Assembly: GCF_009727055.1 (NCBI RefSeq)
Contig: NC_052354.1
Coordinates: forward strand, 50,083,600 to 50,147,599
Direction of reading: 5' to 3'
Source: Benincasa hispida
Taxonomy: Eukaryota; Streptophyta; Magnoliopsida; Cucurbitales; Cucurbitaceae
DNA length: 64,000 nt
The notes beneath the pieces were generated by a model. That model searched no databases, was not told the DNA's origin, and saw only the letters and a program-made list of their open reading frames with translations. Below, in pieces: positions 36,160-47,932 of this stretch. Position 1 is the stretch's first letter; the number at the start of each line of letters is the position of its first letter. The position numbers and the translations under genes are program-made.

Positions 36160-37435
36160 CTCAGTTCAATCCAAAGGGAGGTAAAATAAAGTAAAGATAT
36201 ATGTTACTCAAAAAGAATAAGAAGAGAATAAAGAGAGAAGATTGGAGGCATAAGAGTTTGGAAGCGATGTAGGAATTGAGAAAGAATAATGGAATGATAG
36301 GGTTCAAGTTGTTGGGAACTTTGATCAATCATCCTCTCGTAATGCAACATTGAGGTTCTGTAAATTGAAAGAGGAGAGCGAGAGAAGGAGAAGAGGAAAG
36401 ACTTAGGTTTAGAGATAAGAAGAGAACGGAGAAGTGTGAGAACTATAGAAAGTAAGAGTATCATTTGAACGATAGGATTTTTCCATTTTTTTCTGTCAAC
36501 TTTTTTTTATTTCCCCCGGACATTTTAGCAATTTTTCGCCTTTTTTTCGTAACCTTCAATAGCTCATTTTGGAAAAGGTTGTCTTCAAATGCTATAAAAA
36601 GGGTAGTTCTTTAATGAACAAAGGTATACTAAATGTGAGTATATAAATCTAAACCTCCAAATTTAAGAGAAAAGGTACACCTCAATTATAAACGAATTAA
36701 GTGCTCATGTGGGTTTATTTTGAGAATTCGCCAACATCCATATTTAGAATATTATATATATATATATCATTAGTCAATATGAGCCTAGCTTAGAGGTACA
36801 AAATTGGTATGTACTCCTTTTGAAGTCAAAAGTTCAATTGTATCAATATTCAAAAAGTTTGATTTACAAAAATGTATCTAATCAACTATATGTCTAATCA
36901 ATTTGTTGCGTATCAAAGTAAATAATATATAGGCTCAAATAGAGCTAGCTATTTTATCTAATACATGGGTTAATTCGTAACTTTTAAAAACTTCAAGGAC
37001 TAAAATGAAAACACAATTTAAAACTTATAAAGTATAAATAGTTTAAAAAAGAAAAAAAAAAAAAAAGAGAAAAAGGAAAACATAAACACAAGCAACAATA
37101 AACAAACCCTAATTATTCTACTAAAACCAAAGAAAAACCACACTAAAATTCAATTGGCCAAAAGCTGTAAATTAAAGCTATTTGTTCAAATTAAAACACA
37201 ATAATCCAACACCTTAAAGAGGAGAGAGAGAGAGAGACAAAAAAACATACCTACATTACATTGTACTAAAAAAGATCCTTAGCAAAATGTGAAACAACAT
37301 TGTTGTAAACGATTGCAGGCCATTGTGAATAGACAATAAAAAACACAGTTGCAAAGATATACTATGATGTTGGAGATGACAAATTCTCCATTCTCTTATT
37401 CAAATTTCCAACATTGGAGATTTCAATCTTCCCTC
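36160..37435. other. AT-rich DNA upstream of PR-4 pseudogene
   Basis: No gene recognised. Contains AT repeats (about 36751-36767), an A tract (about 37050-37067) and a GA repeat (about 37221-37238). Confidence 0.6.
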
Positions 37436-37443
37436 TATAAATT
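37436..37443 (+). promoter_or_regulatory. TATA box of PR-4 pseudogene
   Basis: TATAAATT, 82 bases upstream of the ATG at 37518; the flanking sequence differs from that of the intact gene. Confidence 0.6.
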
Positions 37444-38572
37444 AGATACATGCCCCCATGAGTTAACATTACAAATAATTCTTCCCAAAAACAAACAAAA
37501 AAATAGAACTAAGAATTATGGAGACAAAAAGTTTGATGTTTGTAATGTTGTTGTGTTTATGTCTTGTAATGATGTCCAAAGCTCAAAGTGCGAGCAATGT
37601 TAGAGCAACATTTAACTTATACAATGCCCCACAAATCAATTGGGATTTTAATGCTGTTAGTGTATTTTGTTCAACATGGGATGCTAATCAGCCCTTGGAA
37701 TGACGCAGCCAATATGGATGGACTGCATTTTGTGGCCCTGTTGGACCTCAAGGCCAAGACTCTTGTGGCCTATGTTTATTGGTATGCTTTTACGTTGGTC
37801 TAAAAATATTTTAGGATCTATTTACAATGACTTAGAAATATCGGACTTAAACGTCTAAAAAGGTATTCAAATTCAAACAGAATCAAATGATGTTTTGTTT
37901 TGGATACGATAATCTTTCACATTTCACATTTCAACGTTAGACTTACATTGTCATACGATACTTAATACTTTTTTTTCTCTTTGTCACATGTACATTAATT
38001 TTGAAATTAGTTTCATTCATGGAGCCTAATCCTATTACATTGCAGATATATATGGATGAAGTATATCAAGACAATTTAGATTTATCTATACCTCTGCAAT
38101 GATTTGATATTGTCTACTTTGAGCTTAGATTTGCATTGATTTGTTTTAGATTCTAAATTAGAAAGAAGCAAAACTATTAAGCAAAGGGAGATAGTGTCTA
38201 TAGCATTTTGCATAATTTAATTCTTGATTATTATTTTTTTTGGGCTCATTTCTTAAAATCTTGAGACCTAATATAACATAAATTAATAAGATATTGTAAG
38301 ACTTCAACGTACTATGTTAATTTAGTAAAAGGGTCGAAGTATTACTCTCTCTCTAATTTGAGTACGTACAGTTCAATTGATCAAAATATATACATTTGAC
38401 AAACATTCAAAGGTTTGGGTAAGAGAAAAGGTCTCTCTATGAAAAAAATAATGTTAAAGAAAATTAATGCATGAATATGCAGGTGACGAACACTGAAACT
38501 GATGCTCAAGAAACCGTGAGAATTGTAGATCAATGTAGCAATGGAGGCCTAGATTTGGATGTTGGAGTAGTT

Positions 38573-38908
38573 TGAGCAGTAAAGAAGTTGAGGAAGAAGA
38601 AAATCAGCAGACAAAGAGGATGATGAAAATAGGGAAGGTTCGATTCTCTTTCCCTTTTCTCTTTTCTATATATTTAATTTGTGTATCTATTTCTATATAT
38701 TCTTTTGGTATAGAGGTTGTTGCTATATATATACAATTAGTGTTGAATAAACGACAAAATGAAACAAATCAAATCTTCTCTGCAGCAGGTGAAAGACAAC
38801 CGTTTTAACAAAGTTTGTTAGGGAGAGAGAAGGTCCACGGTATCACTGATGTCAGCTCCTACATGGCGCTTCGTCACCTGCTGATGGGGCTGACTTTCAT
38901 CCTTGTCA
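38573..38908 (-). repeat. 3' LTR of the PR-4 copia element
   Basis: 336 bp from TGAGCAGTAAAG to CATCCTTGTCA on the plus strand. The pol reading frame runs through the polypurine tract into this LTR and stops at 38818. Confidence 0.92.
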
Positions 38909-40300
38909 TCCCCCCTCAAGCGAGAGGGTAAATCCTTTAGCCTGAGCTTGCTTCGAAGGTATGAAAATGTATCAAAAGGGAGAGGTTTGGTTAGGCAATC
39001 GGTCAGCTGTTCTGCAGAGGGAATATAGCGAACATGGAGTTGATCATGAAGAACAAGATCCCAGATGAAATGCGCATCAATCTCAATGTGCTTAGTTTGT
39101 GCGTGGAGAACTGGATTAGCAGCTAAGGCACCCACGCCCATGTTATCACACCAGAGGACAGGAATACCTTTTAGAGGGAAGCCAATTTCAGTTAGTAGAT
39201 TTTTCACCCATATAATCTCTGTGGCAGCTTGTGCGAGAGCTCGATACTCTGACTCAATGCTTGATCGGGCCACGGTCAGTTGTTTCTTAGAAGACCAGGA
39301 GATAAGTGTGGAACCAAGATAGAGAAAATATGTTGCAGTCAACTTTCGATCATCAAGACTCGAGGCCCAGTCGGCATCAGAGTAGGCTGTTATATTAAGT
39401 TGCGGATCAGAGTTGATGGTGAGACCAAAATGAAGAGTCCCAGCAAGGTATCGAAGCACACGTTTAACAGCTAGCCAATGAACATCAGTGTGGGGGCTTT
39501 GAGAAACTGACTGAGTTTGTTAACAATGAAGGCTATGTCAGGTCTTGTATTGGTGAGATATTAAAGAGCACCAACTGTGTTACGGTAAAGGAATAGGTCA
39601 TGCAGAGGTGTGTCAATGCTTAAGGAGAGTAAGGTTCCAAGTACAGGGGGAGTTGGACAAGGTTTCATATGTTGGAGATTCAGTTTGGTAAGGAGGTCAA
39701 TAATGTATTGAGCTTGATGTAGATGAAGGCCTGAGGGTGTGTAATTGATTTGAACACCAAGAAATTGACTGAGTTTTCCCAGGTCTTTAAGAGAAAATTG
39801 GTTATAAAATTGGGAAATAAGATGATCTATTTGAGTTGGGTCACTACCAGTGAGTATCAAGTCGTTCACATAAACAATCAGCATAGTAATTGAAGAGGAG
39901 GTGTGCATGTAGTATAGAGATGTGTCTGGAGAATTCATTATGAAACCGGATCAACAAAGAAAAACTTTGAGTTCATCATTCCAAGCCCGAGGAGCCTACT
40001 TAAGACCATAGATAGCTCTATTGAGCTTGCATATGTAATGTGGGTGAGACTTACTTTCAAAGCCGGGAGGTTGAGACATGTACACGGTTTCCTTCAGCGT
40101 GCCATTGAGGAATGCATTGTTAAAGTCAATTTGGCGAAGTGGCCAATGATTTGATACCGCCAGTGTGAGTACAATTCTAATGGTAGACACCTTAACAACA
40201 GGGCTGAACGTATCAAAATAATCAAAGCCAGGGTGTTGGTGAAAACCTTTGGCAACAAGGCGTGCTTTATACCTTTAGACAGAGCCATGAGCATCACGTT
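38818..40300 (-). pseudogene. Copia reverse transcriptase and RNase H (PR-4 element)
   Basis: The RT starts at about 40297 with an in-frame stop near RLTLTMHSS. Visible segments are [35 protein letters not shown] and NRAIYGLK. The catalytic YVDD is YVND (MLIVYVNDLILTG, in 39561-39938). RNase H (38818-39459) is a long open frame with AYSDADWASSLDDRK, SSKKQLTVARSSIESEY and ALAANPVLHAQTKHIEID. It ends with 31 residues encoded by the LTR. Confidence 0.9.
38909..38919 (-). other. Polypurine tract of the PR-4 copia element
   Basis: Minus-strand TTGAGGGGGGA directly before the 3' LTR; it also lies within the pol coding frame. Confidence 0.8.
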
Positions 40301-40717
40301 TTAAGCGGTAAACCCATTTGCAGCCAACAATAGATTGATCAGGAGTAGGCGGTACCAGTGTCCAAGTATTGGTACGCTGCAGGGTAGCAAGTTCTTCAAT
40401 CATTCCTTCTTGCCACTGTGGAACTGCAAGGGCTTGAGAGACAGAACCAGGTTCAGTCTGAGTAAGATCTTCATTTAGCTCAACAATCTAAGCTTTTGTC
40501 TTGAAGATACCAGCCTTCCCCCTGTGATCATTGGATGAGTGCTAATGAGAGGTTGAGCTGTAGGTTGTATGGGTTGCTGTGGGGATGATGGTAAGAAGGA
40601 GGTTATCAGAGGTGACACTGTAGTAGTACAAGGAGATGCTAAGGGGGATAGTGGTGGTCTGTAATGTGGAGATGATGGACTCGAGATTGGATTAGGTGAG
40701 TTGTGAGGGGACTGAGG

Positions 40718-41600
40718 TTAGGCAGAGGTATTAGTTTCTGGTGAGTGTTGATGTGAGAGCGGGTAAGTAGGGGGTTGGGGGAACCATGTGGAGATTGGTG
40801 GAGCTGAACTGGAAGGGATAGAGGGCCAAATGTTAGCAAAGCTTGCTTGGAAGGGAAATTCATCTTCATTGAAAATGACGTGGCGGGATATGATAACTTT
40901 TCCATCCTCAGTGAGGCATAGGTAACCTTTGTGTAAAGGTGAGGCACCAAGGTAGACACATTTACTGCTATGGAAGGCAAACTTGTGGTTCTGATATGGG
41001 CGAAGATGTGGATACCACGCACAGCCAAAGACCCTGACAGACACCAGATCCAATTTGCTTTCAAGTAGTACTTCTATCGGACTGTTATCTTGAAGAATAG
41101 GAGAAGGAAACGAATTAATAAGGAGAAAGGCAGTTTGAAATGCATACCACCATAGATGCAAAGGCATCTTAGCTTGTGCTAAGAGTGTGAGACCAGTCTC
41201 AACAATATGGCGGTGTTTGCGCTCAGCATGACCATTTTATGCTGAAGTATAGGGGCAGAAGACCCTGACTTGAATTCCTAGTTGATCACACATATGTCAC
41301 TGCTTTGTACTCACCCCTCCATCCATTTGCAGTGTGTGAAGTGACTTGTTAAATTGAGTATGAACAAAAGCCTGAAAGTGTCTAAAGGCAGTAGCAGTAT
41401 CACTTTTCTGTTTTAAGGGATATAGCCAAGTAAATCTGCTGTAGTCATCAATGAACAACACGTAGTATCTATAGCCATCAACTGAAGGCATTGAGGCTGG
41501 CCCCCAGAGATCAGTGTGCACTAATTTAAATGGTGTTTGTGCATGAGATAAGAAGTCAGTAAAGGGTAAGTTATGAGACTTTCCAAACTAACAAGCTTCA
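40718..41600 (-). pseudogene. Copia integrase (PR-4 element)
   Basis: The core at 41297-41521 has HTDLWGPASMPSVDGYRYY with the first catalytic Asp. The second region is damaged: LQMDGGVSTKQ, with a stop where GGGEY is expected. The C-terminal segment at 40718-41167 has MPLHLWWYAFQTAFLLIN and VRVFGCAWYPHLRPY. A Pro/Ser-rich linker to the RT follows. Confidence 0.88.
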
Positions 41601-41852
41601 CAAAAATACTTCTCATTATCAGTGATTTTCAAGTTACATCTACTAATTACTTTTGACAAAATTCTAGGAGATTGATGGCCAAGTCGCCTGTGAAGAAGCA
41701 TTTTGGACAATGTCTTACTAGTTTGGAAAGCAGATGGATGAGGAGACAAAATGGATCGAGTAGTCAAGCTAGCATCTGATGATCTTGAAGCAATTCAGTG
41801 CATTATTTATCAACTGGTTGACAGCATCCAGCTAGTAGAGCCCATCTTTAAG

Positions 41853-42221
41853 CTAGCCTTTCAGAAGTGCTACTCCCAACTTCTTATCCTTAACCACACA
41901 AAAATCAGCATGAAATTCAACCACAATATTATTGTCCTTGGCTAGTTTGGACACACTGACTAAGTTTTTGGCTATGGCAGGTACATAAAGTATATTGAGA
42001 AGTGAAAGAACACCAGACTTAGTGAGTATATTTGAATGTCCATGACGAGATATAGGAAGAGATGTACCATTTCCAACTACTACTTTATTAGTACCTGTGT
42101 AGGTAGAAGAGGACTGGAGGAAGGTGAGATTACTGGTGATGTGCGTGGAAGCTCTGCTGTCTACATACCAGTTGGGGTCAGCGACTGATTCAAGTGAAGC
42201 CACAGCTGAGTGAGTAAGCAA
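41853..42221 (-). pseudogene. Copia protease (PR-4 element)
   Basis: Aspartic protease segment. The active-site motif reads YVDSRASTHIT; Gly after DS is replaced by Arg, which should abolish activity. It is followed by VVVGNGTSLPISRHGHSNI and LYVPAIAKNLVSVSKL, the usual protease end. Confidence 0.88.
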
Positions 42222-42246
42222 AACAGAGGTGTTCTGTTCTTGATTC

Positions 42247-43286
42247 CTATTTGGGTATGTGTCTGCCTGAGGTTATTAAACTAATGTTGTACCTAAAATA
42301 GCAAATGTCAGCTGTATGATCAAGTTTTTCACAAGTTTTGCAGGTTGGTCTAGTTGTTGATGCACCATTCCATCGACCACGTCCTCTGTTACGACATCCT
42401 CCTCCCCTGAAATTTGGTGGTTGGGTATTTCCATAAGAGTTACGAAGAGTGTTTGCTGAAGAATTGGAGTTACTATGCACAACGTTGACTGAAGGTGGGT
42501 TGGGTGAGAGTGAGACATTGGCCATTCCAGTGATTCCAGTTTTAACAGAAAGCTGATATTCAAACCTCTTCTCATATGACAGTAGATCAGACTGTAAATT
42601 AGACCAACGTGTTGTTCCTTTGCTTTGGACTGCTACTACTCCTGGATTGTATTCCTCATCAAGTCCAGCCAGCACTTGTGAAATAAGATCAGAGGAGGAA
42701 ATAGGGGAATCTGCAAGAGCAAGACCATCAGCATACCGTTTCATCATGGTTAGATACTCACTCATTTTCAAGGCGCCTTTACGAGTCTGCTGGAACATTC
42801 ACTTGAGATAATCTATCTCAGCCCTGGATTGAACTCCAACCAGCTCTTGAACTGCTTCCCAGAGTTCTTTAGAAGTTTGGAACCTCATAACCTGTATAGC
42901 GATTTCTTGGTTCATTGAGTTGTAAATCCAACCCAAAAGAAGCTGATCGACTGCTATCCAAGCATCGTAGGCTGGATTTGGTTGCATTTCAACATCAGAC
43001 ATTGCAGTGATGGTTGGATCTGCAAGCTTTCACCGGAATGGTCACTGGTTTACATTGGAACGAAGCGATTTGGGCAGGGATTTTCCCCAATTAGGTAGCC
43101 TTCCAATCGATAGCTCCTAAGAATCGGCCAAGCGAGATTTTGCCAAAGTAAGAAATTTGACCAATCCATCTTGATGGATGTCACTTGATTAAGTAGCTGA
43201 TTTAAGGGAAGTCCTGTGATGTTATCATTGTTGGCAACTCTAGGAAAAACAGGAGAGAAGAAGTTGACAGCAGGTGTATTCACCAT
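42247..43286 (-). pseudogene. Copia Gag (PR-4 element)
   Basis: The start ATG is at 43286, followed by MVNTPAVNFFSPV and NFLLWQNLAWPILRSYRLEG. A frameshift near 43030 leads into the second segment (42799-43002), which ends in a single in-frame TGA before MFQQTRKGALKMSEY. The C-terminal part (42247-42798) is Asn/Gly-rich with a degenerate zinc knuckle (CKTCEKLDHTADIC). Confidence 0.88.
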
Positions 43287-43306
43287 TGTATGCTAGTCTT
43301 ACATAT

Positions 43307-43318
43307 GCTCTAATACCA
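43307..43318 (-). other. Primer-binding site of the PR-4 copia element
   Basis: Minus-strand TGGTATTAGAGC, one change from the standard initiator-Met tRNA site; four bases from the 5' LTR. Confidence 0.9.
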
Positions 43319-43322
43319 AGTT

Positions 43323-43657
43323 TGAGAGCAGAGAAGTTGAGGAAGAAGAAAATCAGCAGGCAAAGAGGATGACGAAAATAGGGAAGGTTCGATTCTCTTT
43401 CCCTTTTCTCTTTTCTATATATTTAATTTGTGTATCTATTTCTATATATTCTTTTGGTACAGAGGTTGTTGCTATATATATACAATTAGTGTTGAATAAA
43501 GGACAAAATGAAACAAATCAAATCTTCTCTACAACAGGTGAAAGACAGTCGTTTTAACAAAGTTTATTAAGGAGAGAGAAGGTCTATGGTGTCACTGATG
43601 TCAACTCCTACATGGCTCTTCGTCACCTGCTGATGGGGTTGACTTTCATCCTTGTCA
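43323..43657 (-). repeat. 5' LTR of the PR-4 copia element
   Basis: 335 bp, TGAGAGCAGAGAAG to CATCCTTGTCA on the plus strand; partner of 38573-38908. Confidence 0.92.
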
Positions 43658-43944
43658 GTTTAAAAGTCTCAACACCGATGGAAATGGCAATGTTAATGGC
43701 TTTCTCACAGTCAACTATGATTTTGTGAATTGTTGATGCTCATCCTACAAGACGAAAGGAAGAAAATAGGGAAATTTTAATTAATTTTATTCGAAAAATG
43801 GTTAAATCTCAATTAGATTAATGGTTTTTATCAAATACTCAAATATATTAAATTATCTGTTTTATTTTTCATTGAATAAAGTAAAATAAATTAAGAGGAA
43901 AAATATTCATTTGTACCCTAAACGTTGGAATGTATATTAGGTAT

Positions 43945-43978
43945 CTTTTTTTTTTTTTTCTTTTTTTCTTTTTCTTTT

Positions 43979-44013
<35 letters not shown>
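43945..44013. repeat. Long T tract
   Basis: Sixty-nine bases almost wholly T with five interspersed C bases. The minus-strand reading frame across it is poly-Lys and not a gene. Confidence 0.95.
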
Positions 44014-44014
<1 letters not shown>

Positions 44015-45916
44015 AGATCAACAATATATAATGAAATTCATATATCTTATTCAAATAGTGCTTAAAGGAAATTCATACATTTGTTGTTAGCCTTTAAAAC
44101 AATTATCGGTGAATGTGCTTCTTAAAAACGATTGTAATATAGAATAAATTAGGTCTCTTTTAGTAATCATTTTATTTTTTGTTTTTTTTTTTAAAATTAA
44201 GTCTATAGACACTACTTCTATTTTCAAATCTCTTCCTTTTTTATCTACTTTTTATCAATAGTTTAAAAAACCAAGTCAAATTTTGATAATTAAAAAAAAG
44301 TAGCTTTCAAAGTTTTTTTTTTTTTTTTTTAGGAATTTGGTTAAGAATTCAACCATTGTACTTAAAAAAAGATGCAAATCATTGTAATAAATGTGGATAA
44401 ATAGACATAAATTTCAAAAATAAAAACAAAAAACGATTACTAAATAGGATCTTGGTGTTTAGTCGATTTCAAACTTAGGCAATGAAAATATGGTAAAATA
44501 ATAGTCGTTTTTAGTCAGTTAAAAGAGACATCACATCTTTTAAGAAGTCTACCTCAAAAGTGCTAATTAACTAGAATTTACAAACAAGTAAGTGGTTTTT
44601 TTATTAAAATTTAATTTACAATCAATTTTACCATACACTAAAAAATAGTATTCTTCAGCCTGAGCTCAATCATAATTGGCATGATCTTCCACATTGAAAA
44701 TTCAATCCCCCGTTCCAAAGTTATTATTAAAAAAAAAAAAAAGTAGTCTTGGATAATTGATAATCACTCTGCAAAATTAATTCCGAACATAATTTTAATC
44801 TTGATTTGTTTGATAACATGACTTGACTATGTGCATTTAAAAAAAATACACGAATAATTGTTCACTAACCATTTAAAATCATTGTAACGTTTCCAGAAAG
44901 GTAATTATTAAAAAAATTTTGGACAAATATCAATTTATACTCCTAAATATTGAGGGTTGTATCAATTAAAACTGTTAACTAATAATTATATCCATTTAAA
45001 CCGTAAACTATATCAATTTACATTATCCTTCAAATTTTATTTGATTAATATCACGTAAAGCTTATAATTTGAATCAATTAAACTCCTAAATTTCATAAGT
45101 TAATTGATGCGTTTCTATAAATGCGGTAAAATGATTCTGTGTTTGGTCTCCTTAATTGTGTAAACGTATTGTTTTATCTAATTAAAACCAAGTGTAAGTT
45201 TAACTAGAGTCTTGGTGAGTCCAAGATCGAACTCAGAGTTTGCTTTCTAAAGATGCAATGAAATGCTTGTTTTGATCTTAACACAATGTTTTGTCAATAA
45301 TGCGAAAGTTTGGTTCTATTCTATCACTGTTACTAAAATGCTTGAAAAGGGGCGCGATGAATACCACAATTCAAGTGAACCAAGATGCAGAGAGAAATAT
45401 AAGATTCTAATGAATGAAATAGGGTTGAGAAAAATATCTACTAACACTTCCTAAGCAATGCATGTACCACACGTTCAATCAACCTACTCAAAATCACAAG
45501 CTACTCTTCTCAATGCATTCAGCCACAATATCCTATTTCTCGAACGCATGCAATGGGTATTTAACGCAAAAGACGTATCTTTATGTCTAAAGGTATTTCT
45601 TTCCTTATTTAGTGAGATCTAAAATCTCTTGCTTTTTCAAACAATAAGTTGTTCTATTTAGAGAAATTTGTCGATTTGATCGACACAGTTTATGAAGCAC
45701 GCATTAAAAAAGTTGAACGTCAATATATGATTAACTTAGTACATGTTAGTTTCATTTTCCTCAACCCATTATGAAATTAGTTTCTCATACTTGGTAAAAA
45801 GAAGATGGATAGACAAGAAAATGTGATGGCATTCACATTAATAATGGAAGTTTCCCAGTGTTACACAACAAAACAAATGCTAATGAAAACATAAAACGAA
45901 AGATAAGGGTAGAGAG

Positions 45917-46009
45917 TCAAGCCATCAAATGCCATTTCTTGCACCTTCTGGCTTCTTTGAATGACTGCTTCACGTTGGTTGTGATGGGGTTGATGTCCTT
46001 CTTCCTCTG
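45917..46009 (-). pseudogene. Possible terminal exon of an unknown gene
   Basis: On the minus strand, a tttcacttgtag acceptor is followed by 30 codons of ordinary composition (KKDINPITTNVKQSF, EARRCKKWHLMA) and a TGA stop. Element E is inserted 76 bases upstream (46086), so any earlier exons would lie beyond 52957; none was recognised there. I do not know the gene. Confidence 0.25.
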
Positions 46010-46080
46010 CTACAAGTGAAAATCTATAGCTCTCACACAAGATTTCTCAAATGGAAAGCTTGGGAGGAAGTTGTCAAGGG

Positions 46081-46085
46081 GAAGG
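46081..46085. repeat. Target-site duplication of element E, left
   Basis: GAAGG, identical to 52958-52962. Confidence 0.9.
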
Positions 46086-47763
46086 TGATAACAGGCAGAA
46101 ATACATGTTATTATAGTACTAAATTATTAAATAATGAAGGTTTGCATTGATAAAATATGTAAAATTGCGTCCAAAAAACATTAAGTTTATAACATTGCGG
46201 TCGCATGCGTCCATCGCATGAAAACAGTTAACTATTGTATTTTTGTGCAGAATATGCGTTGATGCAAAGCGTAAAATGCGATCACAAGAAAGCAACGGTC
46301 GATCGCAACGTTACCACAAGACTTTGCGGTGATTGGTGCTCACAAATATCTGCACAGAAGGATTTCCGCATAGAGCCACCGCAACTTGGTAGACGCATCT
46401 GGGTGAAAAGCATAATAAATCACGATGGGACAGAAAGCTGATGATGGTCGAGTCCGAATTAAGTTGACAAGCCGCTAATGAACTCTAGTTCACTCAACTT
46501 TTAGGTGACAAATATTCGGCGCATCAGACAGAGAATTAATGCCATCACATCAGTGCAATTATAAGAAAGAAGACGCCTTTCACCCCGAAGTTCTATAAAT
46601 ACCAAGGGCAACCTTCAGTAAAGGAGTTCAGAGAGTTAGAGAATTTTTCCTCAGAAAGAAACAACCCTGTTCATAGTTTTCCTTTTTATTTAGAAGGTGG
46701 AGCGAGAGAAGAGAAGGGAGGCCGGAAGATCGTTTTGGTCAGCTCAAGAGAGAACCCAGAGGCGTGAAAAGCAGAGAGAAGGCGACTCTCACAAGAGTGA
46801 AACTATCTTTTGAATAGAGTAGAAAACACAGTGTAAAGTCTTGGGAAGCAAGAGATTGCTACCAGGCTCTTTATTCTTATCTTGCATTGTTATTTTGTAT
46901 TTCAACTCTTTATCTATAAAATGGAACTTGTTATTCTACATCTGTTCACTCTCTTAAAAGCACGCATGAGTAGCTAACTTTATCGAATGGGTTGAGAAGA
47001 ACTAAGCTAACATGACCTAAGATCTTCATCGCATGCGATTATCTTGTCTTATATTGCGCCCAACACCCCTTTAAAGCTACTCGAGAGAGAGTCTAAAGAA
47101 AAAACCTAAGACTTGAGAGAGCTAAGTTAGAGTCTAGACTCGAGAGAACAAGATTAGATCTGCATAAGTAGGAGATAGGGACTTATGGATAAGCTCTGTT
47201 TGCCAACATGCATCGCATGCACCCTAGAGATAGGCTATGATATTATATGGTCGCCTTATTTGTGTGTGTGTCATGTTGTCATCGCATAAATAAGAATAGA
47301 GGCTTATGTGTAGGTCCTATAGACTCATCGAATATATCGCATGCGTTCTAGTACTAGAAGCCGTAGCATTTGCGTTGAGAGATGATTTGTTATTGTATGT
47401 GTGTTACATGATCGCATAACATGAACGCATCCTAGGAAGTGTTAGCTGAACCCTTTCTCAACCCGTTTCCCGCATATTCATCGCATCTTCCGTATTATCT
47501 ACTCTTTTCGTAACTCCACCGCATACATTTATTTTATACCGCAAACATCAACCCAAAAACAACTATTTGATTTGTTAGTTACCGCAAAGTTTTCTCGAAA
47601 ATTATCACTACATACCATTTTCTCTAGTCCCTGAGTTCGACCCTGGACTTACCAGAAAACTCAGTGGAATTTATACTTGGATTCTGCTGAGAAAACTTGT
47701 TGCTCAATGCATTTCTATCACCGCATTTCATTCCATAATTTCACCTCATAAACCAACGCATCA
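46086..47763 (+). repeat. Element E 5' LTR
   Basis: TGATAACAGGCAG to AACCAACGCATCA. The first 28 bases can form a hairpin with a GAAA loop. Tctataaataccaagg at about 46601 is a probable promoter TATA (also in the 3' LTR at about 51786). Confidence 0.92.
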
Positions 47764-47769
47764 AGTTTT

Positions 47770-47787
47770 TGGCGCCGTTGCCAGGGA
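47770..47787 (+). other. Element E primer-binding site (tRNA-Asp type)
   Basis: TGGCGCCGTTGCCAGGGA, complementary with small mismatches to the 3' end of plant tRNA-Asp, the primer used by Athila elements. Confidence 0.8.
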
Positions 47788-47932
47788 CTTCGACAATTCA
47801 GTGTGCTAACGGTAATTTTTCTGATTTCTTTGCTACTCTCAATCTCTGGCGAATTACGACCCAAAGATTGAGAGGACGTTCTGACAAAGATTGAGAGACA
47901 GCCGCCAACAATAACAACCAGATAAAGACAAT

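Larger units (their letters stand above)
38573..43657 (-). mobile_element. Ty1/copia element inserted in PR-4 exon 2
   Basis: A 5085-bp minus-strand copia element with LTRs at 43323-43657 (5') and 38573-38908 (3'), a primer site at 43307-43318, and gag-pol between. The LTRs differ at about 20 positions by eye. Catalytic residues are lost in protease (DSRA for DSGA) and reverse transcriptase (YVND for YVDD). The two flanks share only GTT(T), so the target-site duplication is degraded or altered by an indel. Confidence 0.92.
37518..43736 (+). pseudogene. PR-4 pseudogene split by a copia element
   Basis: Second PR-4 gene. Exon 1 is 37518-37781 (88 codons), with a signal peptide (about residues 1-22, ending MMSKAQ) and the barwin start [15 protein letters not shown]. 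An in-frame TGA at 37701-37703 stands where the intact copy has the Trp codon of the NWRS motif. Exon 2 starts at 38483 after an AG acceptor ([20 protein letters not shown]) and reads to GV at 38569. A Ty1/copia element (38573-43657) then interrupts it, and the C-terminus resumes at 43659-43736 (FKSLNTDGNGNVNG to YDFVNC). Apart from the TGA and the insertion, the coding sequence is well kept, so inactivation is not ancient. The remaining short transcript could at most yield a 61-residue fragment. Confidence 0.93.
43737..46085. other. AT-rich DNA downstream of PR-4 pseudogene
   Basis: No clear gene except a possible terminal exon at 45917-46009. A long T tract lies at 43945-44013, with further T/A runs at 44185-44192 and 44318-44331. 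Confidence 0.6.

Noticed and set aside
38568..43662. Perfect 5-bp target-site duplication of the copia element in PR-4
   Set aside because: Flanks are tagtt and gttta, sharing only GTT(T). The insertion is certain from the split coding sequence, but the duplication is not exact.
43869..44054. Minus-strand ORF rich in lysine
   Set aside because: It is the translation of the long T tract at 43945-44013, not a gene.
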